From NCBI GenBank assembly GCA_012861695.1, contig JAAOOA010000002.1, positions 32,074,873 to 32,138,872 on the forward strand: a stretch of DNA of 64,000 nt. Reading direction: 5' to 3'. The stretch's first letter is position 1. Each line of letters starts with the position of its first letter. The notes below the pieces were generated by a model, which saw only the letters and a list, made by a program, of their open reading frames with translations, ran no database searches and was not told where the DNA came from. The DNA is from Trematomus loennbergii. Its lineage: Eukaryota; Chordata; Actinopteri; Perciformes; Nototheniidae. The position numbers were made by a program, and so were the translations under genes. This document shows positions 39,282 to 50,980 of the stretch, in pieces.

Positions 39282-40120
39282 CAGCGGTTTTCAAAGTGTG
39301 AGGCGCGCCTCCCCTGGGGGGCGCCAGAGAGCTTCAGGGGCAACTGCCACCCTAAAAATAGCCTTGCCACCCCAGCTGCCACCCCAGTTGGCAGCTTTGT
39401 TTTGAAATAAAGGTTGTGGCTCATCTGACATTTATGAGAGAAAATCCCTAATGTCCGAGTGCAAGTGAATGCAGCACAAGACGCGAGCCTTGTAACCCCT
39501 CCCCCGGCCCTGGCGCGAGCGAGGAAATGTGATAGGCGGCGATTTCATTTGAACGGGGCGGCGCATTCGGACCCAAGTAGACAGAAGGAATGAGGTATTT
39601 GCGGTCTACAATGACAGAGAAGAGACTGTCAAGTTTGGCTGTACTCAGCATTGAATCAAAACGCACTAAAGCTTTAGATCTTAATAAGTTTGTGAGGCAT
39701 TTTGCTGAACAAGATGGTAATCGCCACATTCAGCTGTTATAGGCATGCCAACTTGATGCTCTGCTCACGGATGACTCGATGAGCATAACAAACTGTTAAG
39801 ATGATGACCTTACGTGTGTAAATATATTTTTTTCTTTGTGGGGGTCTGCCCCCAAAAAACAGTTTTAAGTCCTGAGAAAGTCAAATAAGACGGTATGTAA
39901 AACTACACTGCCCAGCCAAAAAAAAGTAACCACTTTGATTTAACTAGGCCAGTAGGTAAGGGCATTCCACTGGATAATAATACCCCTGCATTATAACAAC
40001 AACAACAATACTAATAATAATAATAATAATAATAATAGCAATAATAATTGGGAGGGGGGGTGCGGCTGTTCTTATGTTCTCTGAGGGGAGGCTCACCTTC
40101 CCACACTTTGAAAACCCCTG
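39282..40120 (+). mobile_element. ZBED-like hAT, internally deleted, target duplication ATATAAAC
   Basis: Ends CAGCGGTTTTCAAAGTGTG and CACACTTTGAAAACCCCTG, with ATATAAAC at 39274-39281 and 40121-40128, the same target as at 14310. It is therefore a co-duplicated copy of one insertion. Relative to 14318-15462 it lacks the transposase remnants (deleted after CTTCAGGGG) and has a longer AAT microsatellite (about 40009-40037). Confidence 0.88.
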
Positions 40121-42201
40121 ATATAAACCATCAGGGGGGCACCAAATCTGCACACTTGCTAGTGGTGTCCCAGACTCTCCTGACCAGAGGCCTGTACTAC
40201 GAAGCTGGATTTTCGCTTAGCCGGCTAAATTCAGGGAAAAATCTACCCCAGTTTTGATTTCACCTCCTGGCTGTCTAATTGTTGTCAGAGGTTTGATGCA
40301 ACAGGCCTAGATTATATTGCTTATTCTTGGGTTTTCTGTTGTGAATTACACAGAGATGGCAAAAGTACACACATCCTTTACTCAAGTACAGATACTCGTG
40401 TTTAAAAATACTCTGGTAAAGAGAACCTTGTGACTGTTACTTAGCGGTTTGAGAACAACGTTGTTTGTTGTGGGGTGTCCAGAGTGCTGAAACAGAGCAT
40501 TGGAGATCTACGTAGATAGACAAAGCGATTCTGACCTGGTTGTTTTTGGTGTTTGTATATAAAACTTGTGGCCCCAATTCCAAACAACGCGAGCTATCCA
40601 AAGACTAAAAGATAGAGATAAAATCTGATATTCATCAACACCATGGCCTGAATGGAATGAGTGTCTGTTTCAAAACCATATTTTCCTACTCTTGATATAA
40701 AACAACAGGGTAACTGCCAGACAAATCCGTCACATTAACATCCAATCCTTGAGTAATCGACTATTCTGGGTTGATCCGGAGCTGGAAAATAATTGCTATC
40801 TCTGTTATATTTATTTATTCTTGTTTACTTTTCTTTTCCTCTTTATGTATTCGAGTTAGAAAGATGATTTATCAGTTGGGTCAATATCACTATAAAGTAA
40901 CTTTGGTGTCCCCATCAGAATCACTCAGTTATCATGAAAATGTAGCAGAATAATGAAACTCTGAGGTCTTATTATAAAAGGCCAAACCTTTACACACATA
41001 TCAGTACAATGATAAGCCTCTTGAAATGTGTTTCCTTCATTTTATACCTTATTTTTTCATTGGATGTACGTGATTTTGGCATGTCCCACACACTGCTCTG
41101 CTAACTACAGTGTGTGTAATAAGTGGTTAAAACATACTACATTTAAAAAAAAAAATGATATGGTTTTATTGTCCACAACGAGTTATTTGATAAAACGAGT
41201 CATTTTGATCATGTTCTATTTTCATAATAATATTGAACATTTTGCATGTGTCCCTGACATTTGCTGTCCACCCTGTCATTAAGCGGTAACTGCCCATAAA
41301 AAAACCTCTGATGTTTTCAGTGACATCACTACCACCATTGTGTCTTTCCTCAATGGAGGCTGAGACATTGGCTAGTTGCAAAGTACATTTCTTAACTTAT
41401 ATTTCGAAATTTGAATCATATTATGTGTGTAGTTGGATGTTGTCAAACTTAACATGTCCACTCATAGTGAAATGTCAATTAATATAAAAACCTTTCAGAA
41501 ATTCGAAATATATTTGTTTAACAGTACACAGTCACCTTGCTAACTGAATCATGTTGCTAACTGAAGGTCCACCATGTCCTCATTAAATGCTAATATTAGC
41601 CAAAAATGTCCACCCTGTCATTGTCCACCCTGTCAGCAAGCCTTCCATAAATAATAGAAAATGTACATTTTCAGAAAGCTATAGTCCCTTTCTCAACAAT
41701 ATATTTCAGTTAATGGAAAAAGTATTTGGATACAAATGAAATTAAGGCAAACTATTTGTACCATTGTCCACCCTGTCAGCAAGCCTTCCATGACAGGATG
41801 GACATGGTAGTTTGCCATAATTTCATTATTATCCAAATACTTTTTCCATTAACTGAAATATATTGTTGAGAAAGGGACTATAGCTTTTGAAAATGTACAT
41901 TTTATAATCACTATGTAATTACAATGTATTAAATCTTTGAATTTTGTCCATGACAGGGTGGATACATTTTGCTGTTTTCATGTACTTGCAGTTAATTTAT
42001 AAAAAGTGTGGGAGCTTGACCAACATCCATTTCTAACAGCATAACGTATACTTAATACAATGAATATGAAATTCAATGGAAAATCTCAGATTTATTTCAA
42101 ATTAACAAACAAATTAAGTACCCCGGACAAAGAAATTAACAGAAAATACAGCAAAAAATAATGTCATCATCACATTGCCTGTAAATCTGGTTGATATGTA
42201 T
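40121..42201 (+). other. Upstream region of receptor D, no gene seen
   Basis: Begins with the left end of the AGGCCTGTACTACG element directly after CTCCTGACC, then repeat-U tail, then DNA shared with 17455-18831. No gene recognised. Confidence 0.65.
41608..41960. repeat. Fold-back (palindromic) repeat upstream of receptor D
   Basis: Arms at about 41640-41765 and 41795-41915 are inverted copies (AGTCCCTTTCTCAACAATAT against ATATTGTTGAGAAAGGGACT). The flanks carry TCCACCCTGTCA and its complement TGACAGGGTGGA. Receptor B's matching region (18569) has only one such motif, so the palindrome is present or absent by copy. Receptor C keeps the right half at 31166. Confidence 0.85.
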
Positions 42202-42293
42202 GACCTGCCCTTACACTACTGCCTGTGCCCCGATGGGTGTGAAACTATGACGAAAACCAGCAAAGGACATGACTTAGCCCTACTTATAAAATT
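42202..42293 (+). promoter_or_regulatory. Receptor D promoter, damaged conserved motif
   Basis: Same layout as B and C, but the core reads CGATGGGTGTG, 3 bases shorter than CGATGGGCGGTGTG. The TATAAAATTAGGTAAC box remains. Confidence 0.5.
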
Positions 42294-42329
42294 AGGTAAC
42301 ATTGCATGAAGCCAGGAAGGAGGGCCATT

Positions 42330-45300
42330 ATGGGGGCATTTCTAGAGACATTTCTGTTCTTGATTTGGTTCTTGTCTGAGTCTTCCTCTCTTTTCTCCTC
42401 CTGTAAATAAAGGAAACAGTTTGATTTTAATGAGATGCACAAGGCTGGTGATGTGATCCTCGGTGGTCTGTTTAACGTCCACTACACCTCTGTCTTCCAT
42501 GAGCCGACGTTCACGTCAGAGCCAAATCAGCTCAGCTGCCAAGGGTAAGTTTCAAACACATGAAGTAGACAACATTTGCTGATCATTATATATTGATTTT
42601 TCAATCTGTGGTTAATCTAGAACATTTTTGTTAGTTTTGACCCTCCAGGGTTTAGGCGTGCCATGACCATGGCCTATGCTATTGATGAGATCAACAAAAA
42701 CCCCAACCTGCTACAGAATGTGTCTCTGGGATACAGTCTTTATGACAACTGTGCCACACTTGTAATTGGATTCAGTGCTGCATTGTCACTAGCCAGCGGT
42801 CGAGAGGAGCAGTTTCTGCTTCAAGAGACCTGTTTAGGGACCCCCCCAGTCCTTGGGATTGTGGGAGATTCCTTTTCAACATTTTCTATCGCCACATCTG
42901 ATGTGATAGGTTTATTCAAATTGCCATGGTAAGTTTACTGTCTTCAGTTTGAGCTGTTCTTTTGATGCACCAAATGTGTATATACTTCACATTTTAAAAT
43001 GAAAGGATGATAAATATTACATTAAATCTCAGGCTTTATTTGGTAGAAGTTATCTTTTTAATGCATATTTTAAAACAGTTTTATTTATTTATTTACCCTG
43101 ATTTGAAGTAATTTTTTAAAAGTCACACTTGTGTGAATACTGTATGTCTTTATAGGTGAGTTACTTTGCCACATGTTCCTGCCTGAGTGATAGGCGGAGG
43201 TTTCCATCCTTCTTCAGAACAATCCCAAGTGATGCTTTCCAGGTGAAACAAACTATGTTCTAGAAATGCAATACATATGTTTTACACAGAGTTTACTGAG
43301 CTGTAATTTTGTGTAAATGTACTGTGTTGGCGTTGTGTATCCTTAATATAACTACGTTGATATAGAAAATAAGTGTAGTGGTAAAAATCTTCTTATTTTA
43401 TTGTGAGACATGAACAGGTATCCCTGTGCTCTATTTTTATTTAGGTGCGTGCTATTTCAGATTCTGAAACACTTTGGCTGGACTTGGGCCGGTCTGCTGG
43501 TCAGTGATGATGATTATGGCCGCATGTTGCCCGATCCTTCCAATCTGACTTAACTGAGTCTATTGGAGGTTGTCTGGCCTACTCTGAGATTTTGCCCTGG
43601 GGTGACAACCCAGCTGAACTTAAGAGGATTGTCCATTAATTAAGAAATCAATCGCTCGTGTGGTCATTGTGTTTGCACATCAGATCCACATGATTCAACT
43701 AATGGAAGAGTATTTGCAGTATCAATCTATATCTCTATCTATATCTATCTATATCTACCCATCTAAAATATCTGCTTTAAATGTAATTTGTAGTAGTTGA
43801 AGTATTCATTCCTATTAAGTAAGCTATGTTATTTATACATCAGTCTGAAAAATTAGATTAAATAAATATATATTACAGGTGGTGAGGCAGAATATGACAG
43901 GCCTGCAGTGGATGGCCAGTGAAGCCTGGACTACAGCAGCTGTGCTCCAGCCCCCGCCTCATGCCGTACCTGGGTGGCACCCTGGGCATTGCCATCCGTC
44001 GAGGAGAAATATCAGGGCTCAGGATTTTCCCTCCCCCCACCCCAGCAAGTCAAACAATCATAGGAATAGAATGGTAAGAGTGTTATCTTACAATCATTTC
44101 TGTAAATTCAATAATTATAATTGCTATTTCTGTTAATTCTTTGTTTTTATTACATTTCAGGTAAGTCAGTTTTGGGAATACACATTTCGGTGTAAATTTG
44201 CACCACCTCCAAAAGGTTGGGTGGAAGCTGGGGGAGCTCTATGCACTGGGCAGGAAGATCTAGCAAGTGTGGAGACTGAGTTTTTGGATGTTTCAAACTC
44301 AGGCCAGAATACAATATCTACAAGGCTGTGTATGCCCTGGCATATGCCCTTGATGATATGCTGCGCTGTGTGCCAGGGAGAGGGCCTTTCAGTGGGCACA
44401 GCTGTGATGCTTTGCGAACACTGGAGCCATGGCAGGTGTGATATCAGTTTGCACTACACCTGTTTAGTTTTTTTAATCTCCTGCTTCATCTTGAGTTACT
44501 CAATGAAATAGGAAAATAAGACATACTCTCCTGATTGTCTTTGAGTAGAGGACGACATATTTAATCATAGAAGTTACAAGACAAAATAAAGCTCTATTTC
44601 TTATGACAAACGTAATTATTTAATCGCAAAAGTGGTTGATGTTTTGACTATAATACTTGTAGACCAGCATGACTAAATCCACAATATATCATATGTACAG
44701 AACATCACAATACTTGTGCAAAATCAACAACAGTAAATGTTTTGTCTCACCTTCTCAAATTGTATATCTATGTTGTATCCCTGTGTAGCTTATACATTAC
44801 TTGGAAAAGGTCAACTTTACAACAACATTTGGGGATCAAGTATCATTTGATGAGAATGGTGATGCCTTACCAATATATGACATCATGAACTGGCAGTGGC
44901 TCCCTGATGGAAAAATAAATGTTCAGAATGTGGGTGTTATTAAGAAGTCTGCCTCCAAAGGTGAAGAACTCACACTTGATGAAGAAAACATCTTCTGGAG
45001 CTTTGTCTTCAAACAGGTTAATCCTGTTTATTGTTTTTCTTTTTATCTTGGTACTTTATGACAGACAATAACACAATCAAAAAGTGTTGAATAACTGTTC
45101 TATAACTTTTACAACCCTGACAGCCACCCCAGTCCAAGTGCAGTGAGAGCTGTTCTCCAGGTAGCCGCATGACCAGAAAAAAGGGACAGCCTGTTTGCTG
45201 TTATGACTGTGTCTCTTGTTCTGAGGGAAAGTTCAGCAATGAAACTGGTTGGTATCATTATAAAACGACATCCTAAACCATCGATTATACATTTGTGTCT

Positions 45301-46306
45301 TTCTTGATGCCGAGGTGTAAAAAAAGCACATGTCCACCACTGCATGGCGAGCAATAAAGTTTTGGGCATTAGTGGCCCATTCAACTTAACTGTCAGTGTT
45401 CTCTTTTCCCTTATTTTAACAGAATCCATGGAGTGCAGCAGTTGTCCAGAGGACTTCTGGTCCAGCCCCCAGCGTGACCACTGTGTTCCTAAAAAAACAG
45501 AGTTCCTCACTTATGAAGAGTGACACATTTATCTGTGCTGTTGTCGTAGGAATCTTTATCCATCACCGTAGCACACCCATGGTACGCGCCAACAATTCAG
45601 AACTAAGTTTCCTGCTCTTAGCATCACTTAAGCTATGTTTCCTGTGTTCACTGCTGTTTATCGGCCGTCCCAGACTGTGGACATGTCAATTGAGACATGC
45701 AGCATTTGGGATAAGCTTTGTACTTTGTATCTCTTGTATTCTTGTTAAAACCATGGTGGTTCTAGCTGTGTTCAACGCCTCCAAGCCAGGAGGTGGAGCC
45801 AGCCTGAAGTGGTTTGGTGCTGGACAGCAGAGAGGGACAGTTTGCTTCTTACATCCATTCAGGCAGTGATTTGTACTGCTTGGCTTGTCTCTTCCTCACC
45901 AGTGCCTCAAAAAAACACTCAATACTACAATGACAAAATAGTGTATGAGTGTGTAGTCGGGTCCACAGTTGGATTTGCAGTGTTAATGGGTTATATTGGC
46001 TTACTGGCTATACTTAGTTTCCTGTTAGCATTTATGGCTAGGAATCTTCCAGAGCGCTTCAATGAGGCCAAACTCATCACTTTTAGCATGCTGATCTTCT
46101 GTGCTGTGTGGGTGGCCTTTGATCCTGCTTACATAAACTCCCCAGGCAAATATGCAGATGCAGTAGAAGTATTTGCCATCCTGGCCTCCAGTTTTGGCCT
46201 CTTGATGGCACTGTTTGGTCCCAAATGTTACATTATGCTGCTGAGACCAGAGAGGAACACAAAGAAAGCTGTCATGAGTCGTGGATTAACCAAGATGAAA
46301 ATGTAG
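42330..46306 (+). pseudogene. OlfC/V2R-like family C GPCR, receptor D (multiply broken)
   Basis: Exons 42330-42544, 42635-42928, 43156-43242, 43445-43710, 43879-44073, 44161-44435, 44789-45016, 45124-45247, 45423-46306. Lesions: a nonsense TAA in exon 1 (TTA in C), a 1-base loss at the end of exon 2 shared with B, four lost bases plus a damaged donor in exon 4, a shortened and altered exon 5, a 1-base loss in exon 6, about 35 bases lost before TM1 (near 45521) creating an immediate TGA, and a 1-base loss near 45840. Exons 3, 7 and 8 are intact. Several exon 9 variants match receptor A rather than B or C. The many independent lesions make it a true pseudogene even if some single-base losses were sequencing errors. 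Confidence 0.92.
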
Positions 46307-46319
46307 CACAAACAATAAA

Positions 46320-46625
46320 TAGATAAAATGGTCTGAGGCCTATAACATATAAACTTATTTTTTAATGTTTTATTTCCTTTGTCCAAATAGAAGTCCTGTT
46401 CACACAAGCACTTTAAAAGTCACAACACAATGAGGTGGTATTTGAGGACAATGGGAAGGTTTGACAACACAACGGGTCAAAAACCAAACAGGTCAATAAC
46501 CAATGGCATTGGCAGCCACATTTGTGTACTGTACTTACAAGCCAAAAACTCTGTTCTCCCTGTCCACACATTCACATTGAAAATTAAGTACCTGAACATC
46601 GTCACTTTGGTAGTTTTACATAAGC
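46320..46625 (+). other. Receptor D 3' flank
   Basis: Conserved flank with a deletion of about 170 bases compared with C (from TTTGTGTACTG to TACAAGCC). No gene seen. Confidence 0.7.
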
Positions 46626-46629
46626 TTAA

Positions 46630-46880
46630 AGGGCCCATGTCATGCTTTTCCGGTTATTACCCGTCCCCTGGTGTGTTATGAAGGTTTTTATGCATGTGAA
46701 CGGTCTGCAGAGTAAAGGAGCTCCAACAAGCCGTTTGGGACAGAGAGTGAATACACATACTGTACAGAGATGCTGTATGAGAAACGAATGCAATTTTGGA
46801 AAATTGCACAATTTAAATCTATTCTAGTAGACCTCAGCAATGGAAATATGATCAGTAGAAATGGCCATGACATGGGACCT
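46630..46880. mobile_element. MITE with TTAA target duplication
   Basis: 251 bases. Ends AGGGCCCATGTCATG and CATGACATGGGACCT are inverted with one mismatch, and TTAA flanks both sides (46626-46629, 46881-46884). The empty site AAGCTTAATGTTC is present after A, B and C. TTAA use points to piggyBac or Kolobok mobilisation. Confidence 0.92.
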
Positions 46881-46884
46881 TTAA

Positions 46885-47458
46885 TGTTCAATGAACTTAG
46901 AAGCTGTTTGGGTGTGGACCAAAGGCCATAGTAATTGGTATGTTATTGAAAATACCCATGTTCATAAATAATTAAATGTCTGGGTAAAACTGATTATTCC
47001 TTTATTATTCCCTTCATTGCCTGTGTTTTAATGCAATAACACAAGCAAATATATGACAGTTTGTTGTAAAGATACCATTGTCTAAGCAAATAATCATAAC
47101 TCAGCCTAGGTTGCTCTTACTTTGCCATCTGAATTGTACACCTTTCCTTTATCATATTTAGCATTTTTGCATTTGAGACGAACAGATTAAATATCATGTG
47201 CATATACACGAATGGATTGTTCAACTATTATTCCTAGATTGAAACCTTTTATATTATTGCATGTTCTAGTTTCTCTATGTTGCTTTCATAAAAAAAAACA
47301 CTGATATTGGTGTGTTCATTATTTCATGAAGAAAACTTAAGAATAATTAATAAAATATATGGTTATAGACTTATTTGCTGAAACAAATAATGTATTTGCT
47401 GATATGATATGACAGTTTACTTTATTAAACTAACATAATTAATTAAAAGGTGTACTTT
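46885..47458 (+). other. Receptor D 3' flank continued
   Basis: Conserved AT-rich flank. At 46921-46940 GGCCATAGTAATTGG is the closest empty site for the recombinase element. No gene seen. Confidence 0.75.
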
Positions 47459-47762
47459 GTCCTGCCCCCAGTCTGTTCCCTGATGGGTGGCACAACATAC
47501 AATATCCTTGCCTATAAAATTAAATAATCTTATATGAAGAATAGAATCAGATGTGAGCGGGGAGGCCATTAGACACATCATTTTCATGTGTATCTACCTT
47601 GTCTTTTTGTTCTCCTTTTTCTTTGTTGTCCCTCATCCTTAATCTTAATGAAATGCAAAAACCTTGTTATGTGGTTATAGTAGGGCTGTTTTAGGTGCAC
47701 TACACATATCTGTCTTTCCTCTGCAGACATTGTCCAGAGCCACAACAGCTCAGCTGAAAAGG
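47459..47762 (+). pseudogene. Relic OlfC promoter and exon 1 (copy after D)
   Basis: Same relic as at 10336. It includes CTTAATGAAATGCA, nearer to the functional TTAATGAGATGCA than the other relics, and ends GAAAAGGGTACATTT. Confidence 0.68.
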
Positions 47763-48003
47763 GTACATTTCACACATCTGTACAAATGATGCGTTATTTA
47801 TACTGAGGAAGAAAATCTTACTGTGCAGAATGTAAACACAAGAAATAATCTTTCATGAAATTCTAAAGATACTTTTGAATTATGAAATACATGTTAAAAA
47901 TTGTTAGTATTGTTATAATGTGTATTTGAAATGATATAATTCTTTGTTAAAATGTAAAAATATTTTCAACTTGTCTGATTAGTCAAATAAATATGCTCTT
48001 AAT

Positions 48004-48138
48004 CTCTTATCTTTTCTTTTTAATGACTGATTTTAAATGCCATTTTTAAAATGTCTTCCATTTTTGTAAAGCACTTTGAATTACCTTGTGTTGAAAGGTG
48101 CTATATAAATAAACTTGCCTTGCCTTGCCTTGCCTTAA
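48004..48138. mobile_element. LINE/SINE 3' tail with CCTTG repeats
   Basis: GTAAAGCACTTTGAATTACC, then GGTGCTATATAAATAAACTT and (GCCTT)n. It is inserted in receptor flank between ATGCTCTTA and AACATATATATAC. It resembles the 3' tail of fish L2/CR1-type retroposons; the exact family is uncertain. Confidence 0.6.
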
Positions 48139-48197
48139 CATATATATACTGTATATAAATTAACTATTTACATTGTGTAACATGCAATGTATACTTT

Positions 48198-48450
48198 ATA
48201 TCAAGTTTTATTTATATAGCACATTTATAAACGATTTTTGGTCGAGCCAAAGTGCTGCACAAATAATAAAAATACACTACAGTAAAGACATTTTACAGCT
48301 AATACAACAGCAGTTTGTTCAGAATATCAGTAAGAGAAAAACGACACCCTCTGTCCTTAGACCCTCACATCGTACAAGGAAAAACTTCCGGAGAAAAACC
48401 CACAGTTTAAAGGGAAAAAATGGGAGAAACCTCGGGGAGGGCAACAGAGG
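48198..48450 (-). mobile_element. L2-like LINE 3'-end fragment (left part)
   Basis: Contains TTTTATTTATATAGCACATT and GGTCGAGCCAAAGTGCTG, complementary to the tail of the L2-like element at 55445-55500. It is interrupted by the fold-back element and resumes at 49869 (GGCAACAGAGG, then AAAGAGGAGGAATCCCTC). Confidence 0.65.
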
Positions 48451-49868
48451 CAACACACTCTCACTCCCTAAGCGTCCAGGAGCGACGCTTGGTCAGGGTC
48501 CTGTGGCATCCAGTTGTGACGCGCCGAGGCTCCTTCAGCTTCATAAACGGACGCAAAGAGCTTTCAACTGATTGCAATGTATTCCCATCGGCGACGGTAT
48601 TTGACGCTTAGGGAAGCACGGCATTCGTTGGTGTCGGAGGCTGTTAAAGGCAATGTGAGCGTCCATTCCCATTGGATAACGGAGAATTGTACACCCGGAA
48701 GTAAGTATTCCTCTTACTGTCGATTGATTTGACAGTGATATCTCCACTACTCATCAACTCAAAAATACCAGATTATTCTTGTTAATTAAACGACATTGAT
48801 AGGTTTTAGTGTGTGTACAATGCTTTTGTCACGTTTTCCCCTTCAATTCTGAGAAACAAGTCGTTTTCTATGAGTTTTGGATGGCCGAAGACATTACATT
48901 ACCCACAATCCTCTGTAGCAACCATAGACTGTATAAAAAAATGTAATAATACATTATTCCGAGTGTGCTTGCTTTTCTCTTCAAAAACACCAGATTATCC
49001 TTGTTAATTAAATGACATTGATAGGTTTTAGTGTGTGTACAATGCTTTTGTCACGTTTTCCCCTTCAATTCTGAGAAACAAGTCATTTTCTATGAGTTTT
49101 GGATGGCCGAAGACATTACATTACCCACAATCCTCTGTAGCAACCATAGACTGTATAAAAAAATTAAATAATACATTATTCCGAGTGTGCTTGCTTTTCT
49201 CTTTGAAAGTCATCACATAACGGCATTGTAATACATGTTTCGGCTGCATTAAATATGACATATCTGCCGTAGTTAACTCTATTTATAGAGCTCTGATGAC
49301 AAGACTTCTAGACAAACAGGAACTGCCGCCAAAACTGAATAATCTGGTGTTTTTGAAGAGAAAAGCAAGCACACTCGGAATAACGTATTATTTAATTTTT
49401 TTATACAGTCTATGGTTGCTACAGAGGATTGTGGGTAATGTAATGTCTTCGGCCATCCAAAACTCATAGAAAATGACTTGTTTCTCAGAATTGAAGGGGA
49501 AAACGTGACAAAAGCATTGTACACACACTAAAACCTATCAATGTTGTTTAATTAACAAGGATAATCTGGTGTTTTGGAGTTGATGAGTAGTGGATATATC
49601 ACTGTCAAATCAATCGACAGTAAGGGGAATACTTACTTCCGGGTGTACAATTCTCCGTTATCCAATGGGAATGGACAGCCTCCGACACAAACGAATGCCG
49701 TGCTTCCCTAAGCGTCAAATACCGCCGCCGATGGGAATACATTGCAATCAGTTGAAAGCTCATTGCGTCCGTTTATGAAGCTGAAGGAGCCTCGGCGCGT
49801 CACAACTGGACGCCACGGGACCCTGACCAAGCGTCGCTCCTGGACGCTTAGGGAGTGAGAGTGTGTTG
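48451..49868. mobile_element. Long fold-back element with about 500-bp inverted arms
   Basis: Begins CAACACACTCTCACTCCC and ends GGGAGTGAGAGTGTGTTG. The arms are inverted copies over several hundred bases (for example GGAGCGACGCTTGGTCAGGG against its complement near 49829). The left arm contains a direct duplication of about 220 bases (48770-48989 and 48990-49211). The same peptide-like frame therefore appears three times, but nothing suggests a real protein. Confidence 0.88.
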
Positions 49869-50959
49869 AAAGAGGAGGAATCCCTCTCCCAGGACGGACA
49901 GACGTGCAATAGATGCCGTGTGTAAATCGAAGAGATAATACGTTTTACAGCGTAGGTAGACCGAATGTTAGGAAATGCATGTGTCTATAATAAGAAGATG
50001 AATCCACGAGGATGTCAACAACAATCCTGTGGGAGCCTTCAGGGAAGCAGCATGACGAGAGCCAGGCAGGACCGCAGAGACAGGCCCAGCCACGACCCGA
50101 AGTCCACGACTTAATCCAGAACTCAGGATAGAGGTTCCAGGACACGGGACCACAGCAAGAGGATCAGCCTCGACTCCGGATCCCGGCATCGATATAGACA
50201 CAAAAGTAGAAATATTTGGCTGGGTTAATCGGAACATGAGAGTACACAGACACAGACAGACAGAAGGAAGAACAAGCACTCCCTTAGGATAGGTTAAGGG
50301 AAAAGGTAGCAAGTAAGAGAGTAAGAAACAGAGGTGGAGAGGCACACGCAGGGAACAAAGTCCCCACTGGAGCCTTAGTTGGAAATTGGTGAGAGATAGG
50401 GAGGTACGCTGTGTCTACGAATCGTAACACTCCCCGGCCTGCCTAAGCCACTCTGCAAACCTGTTTCCCTCTAATAAAACCTCGAGAGGTTAGAGAGGAA
50501 AAAGGTTTTGGATAAAGAGAGGATAGAAAGAATCGATTACAGGAGTAGAGAGTATGAGAAGTAGAGAGAGACAAGATTTAGAAGAATGAGTAGTAGTAGT
50601 AATAACCTTATTTTTCTATACAGATGGAGCATCTTATTTCAGACAGTTTGAAACGCGAGGGTCGTGATTGGTCCGTGATTGGTCCGTGATCGGCCCGTGA
50701 TCGGTTCGTGATGAAGAGCCGGCCCCAGTCTGACTTGATACCGCCCCCGTGATAAATAAATGTAATTATTGTGAAGCCAGCTGCAATGGATCATTGATCC
50801 ACCAGGGGGTGCAGTGGGGTTCCACACTGGAGCTCATGTGAAATCAACTTCGATACAGTAAACTGGATGTACAGTATGTCTGGTACTAATGTATAGCGAA
50901 TCTTTGTTAAGATCCATATGTCACGGATAGGATCATAGTCTGTGCTAAATAAGACATGT
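49869..50959. other. L2-like 3'-end fragment continued and unassigned sequence
   Basis: AGGAATCCCTCTCCCAGGAC and the following several hundred bases are typical of the fish LINE-derived repeat begun at 48198. 50622-50647 (CAGATGGAGCATCTTATTTC) recurs inverted at about 60031-60057. No gene seen. Confidence 0.5.
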
Positions 50960-50980
50960 AATCAAGTGACGTGATTCAAG

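Noticed and set aside
48173..49778. Frames with the repeated peptide MYNAFVTFSPSILRNKSF
   Set aside because: Occurs three times because of inverted and tandem repeats in the fold-back element; no sign of protein function.
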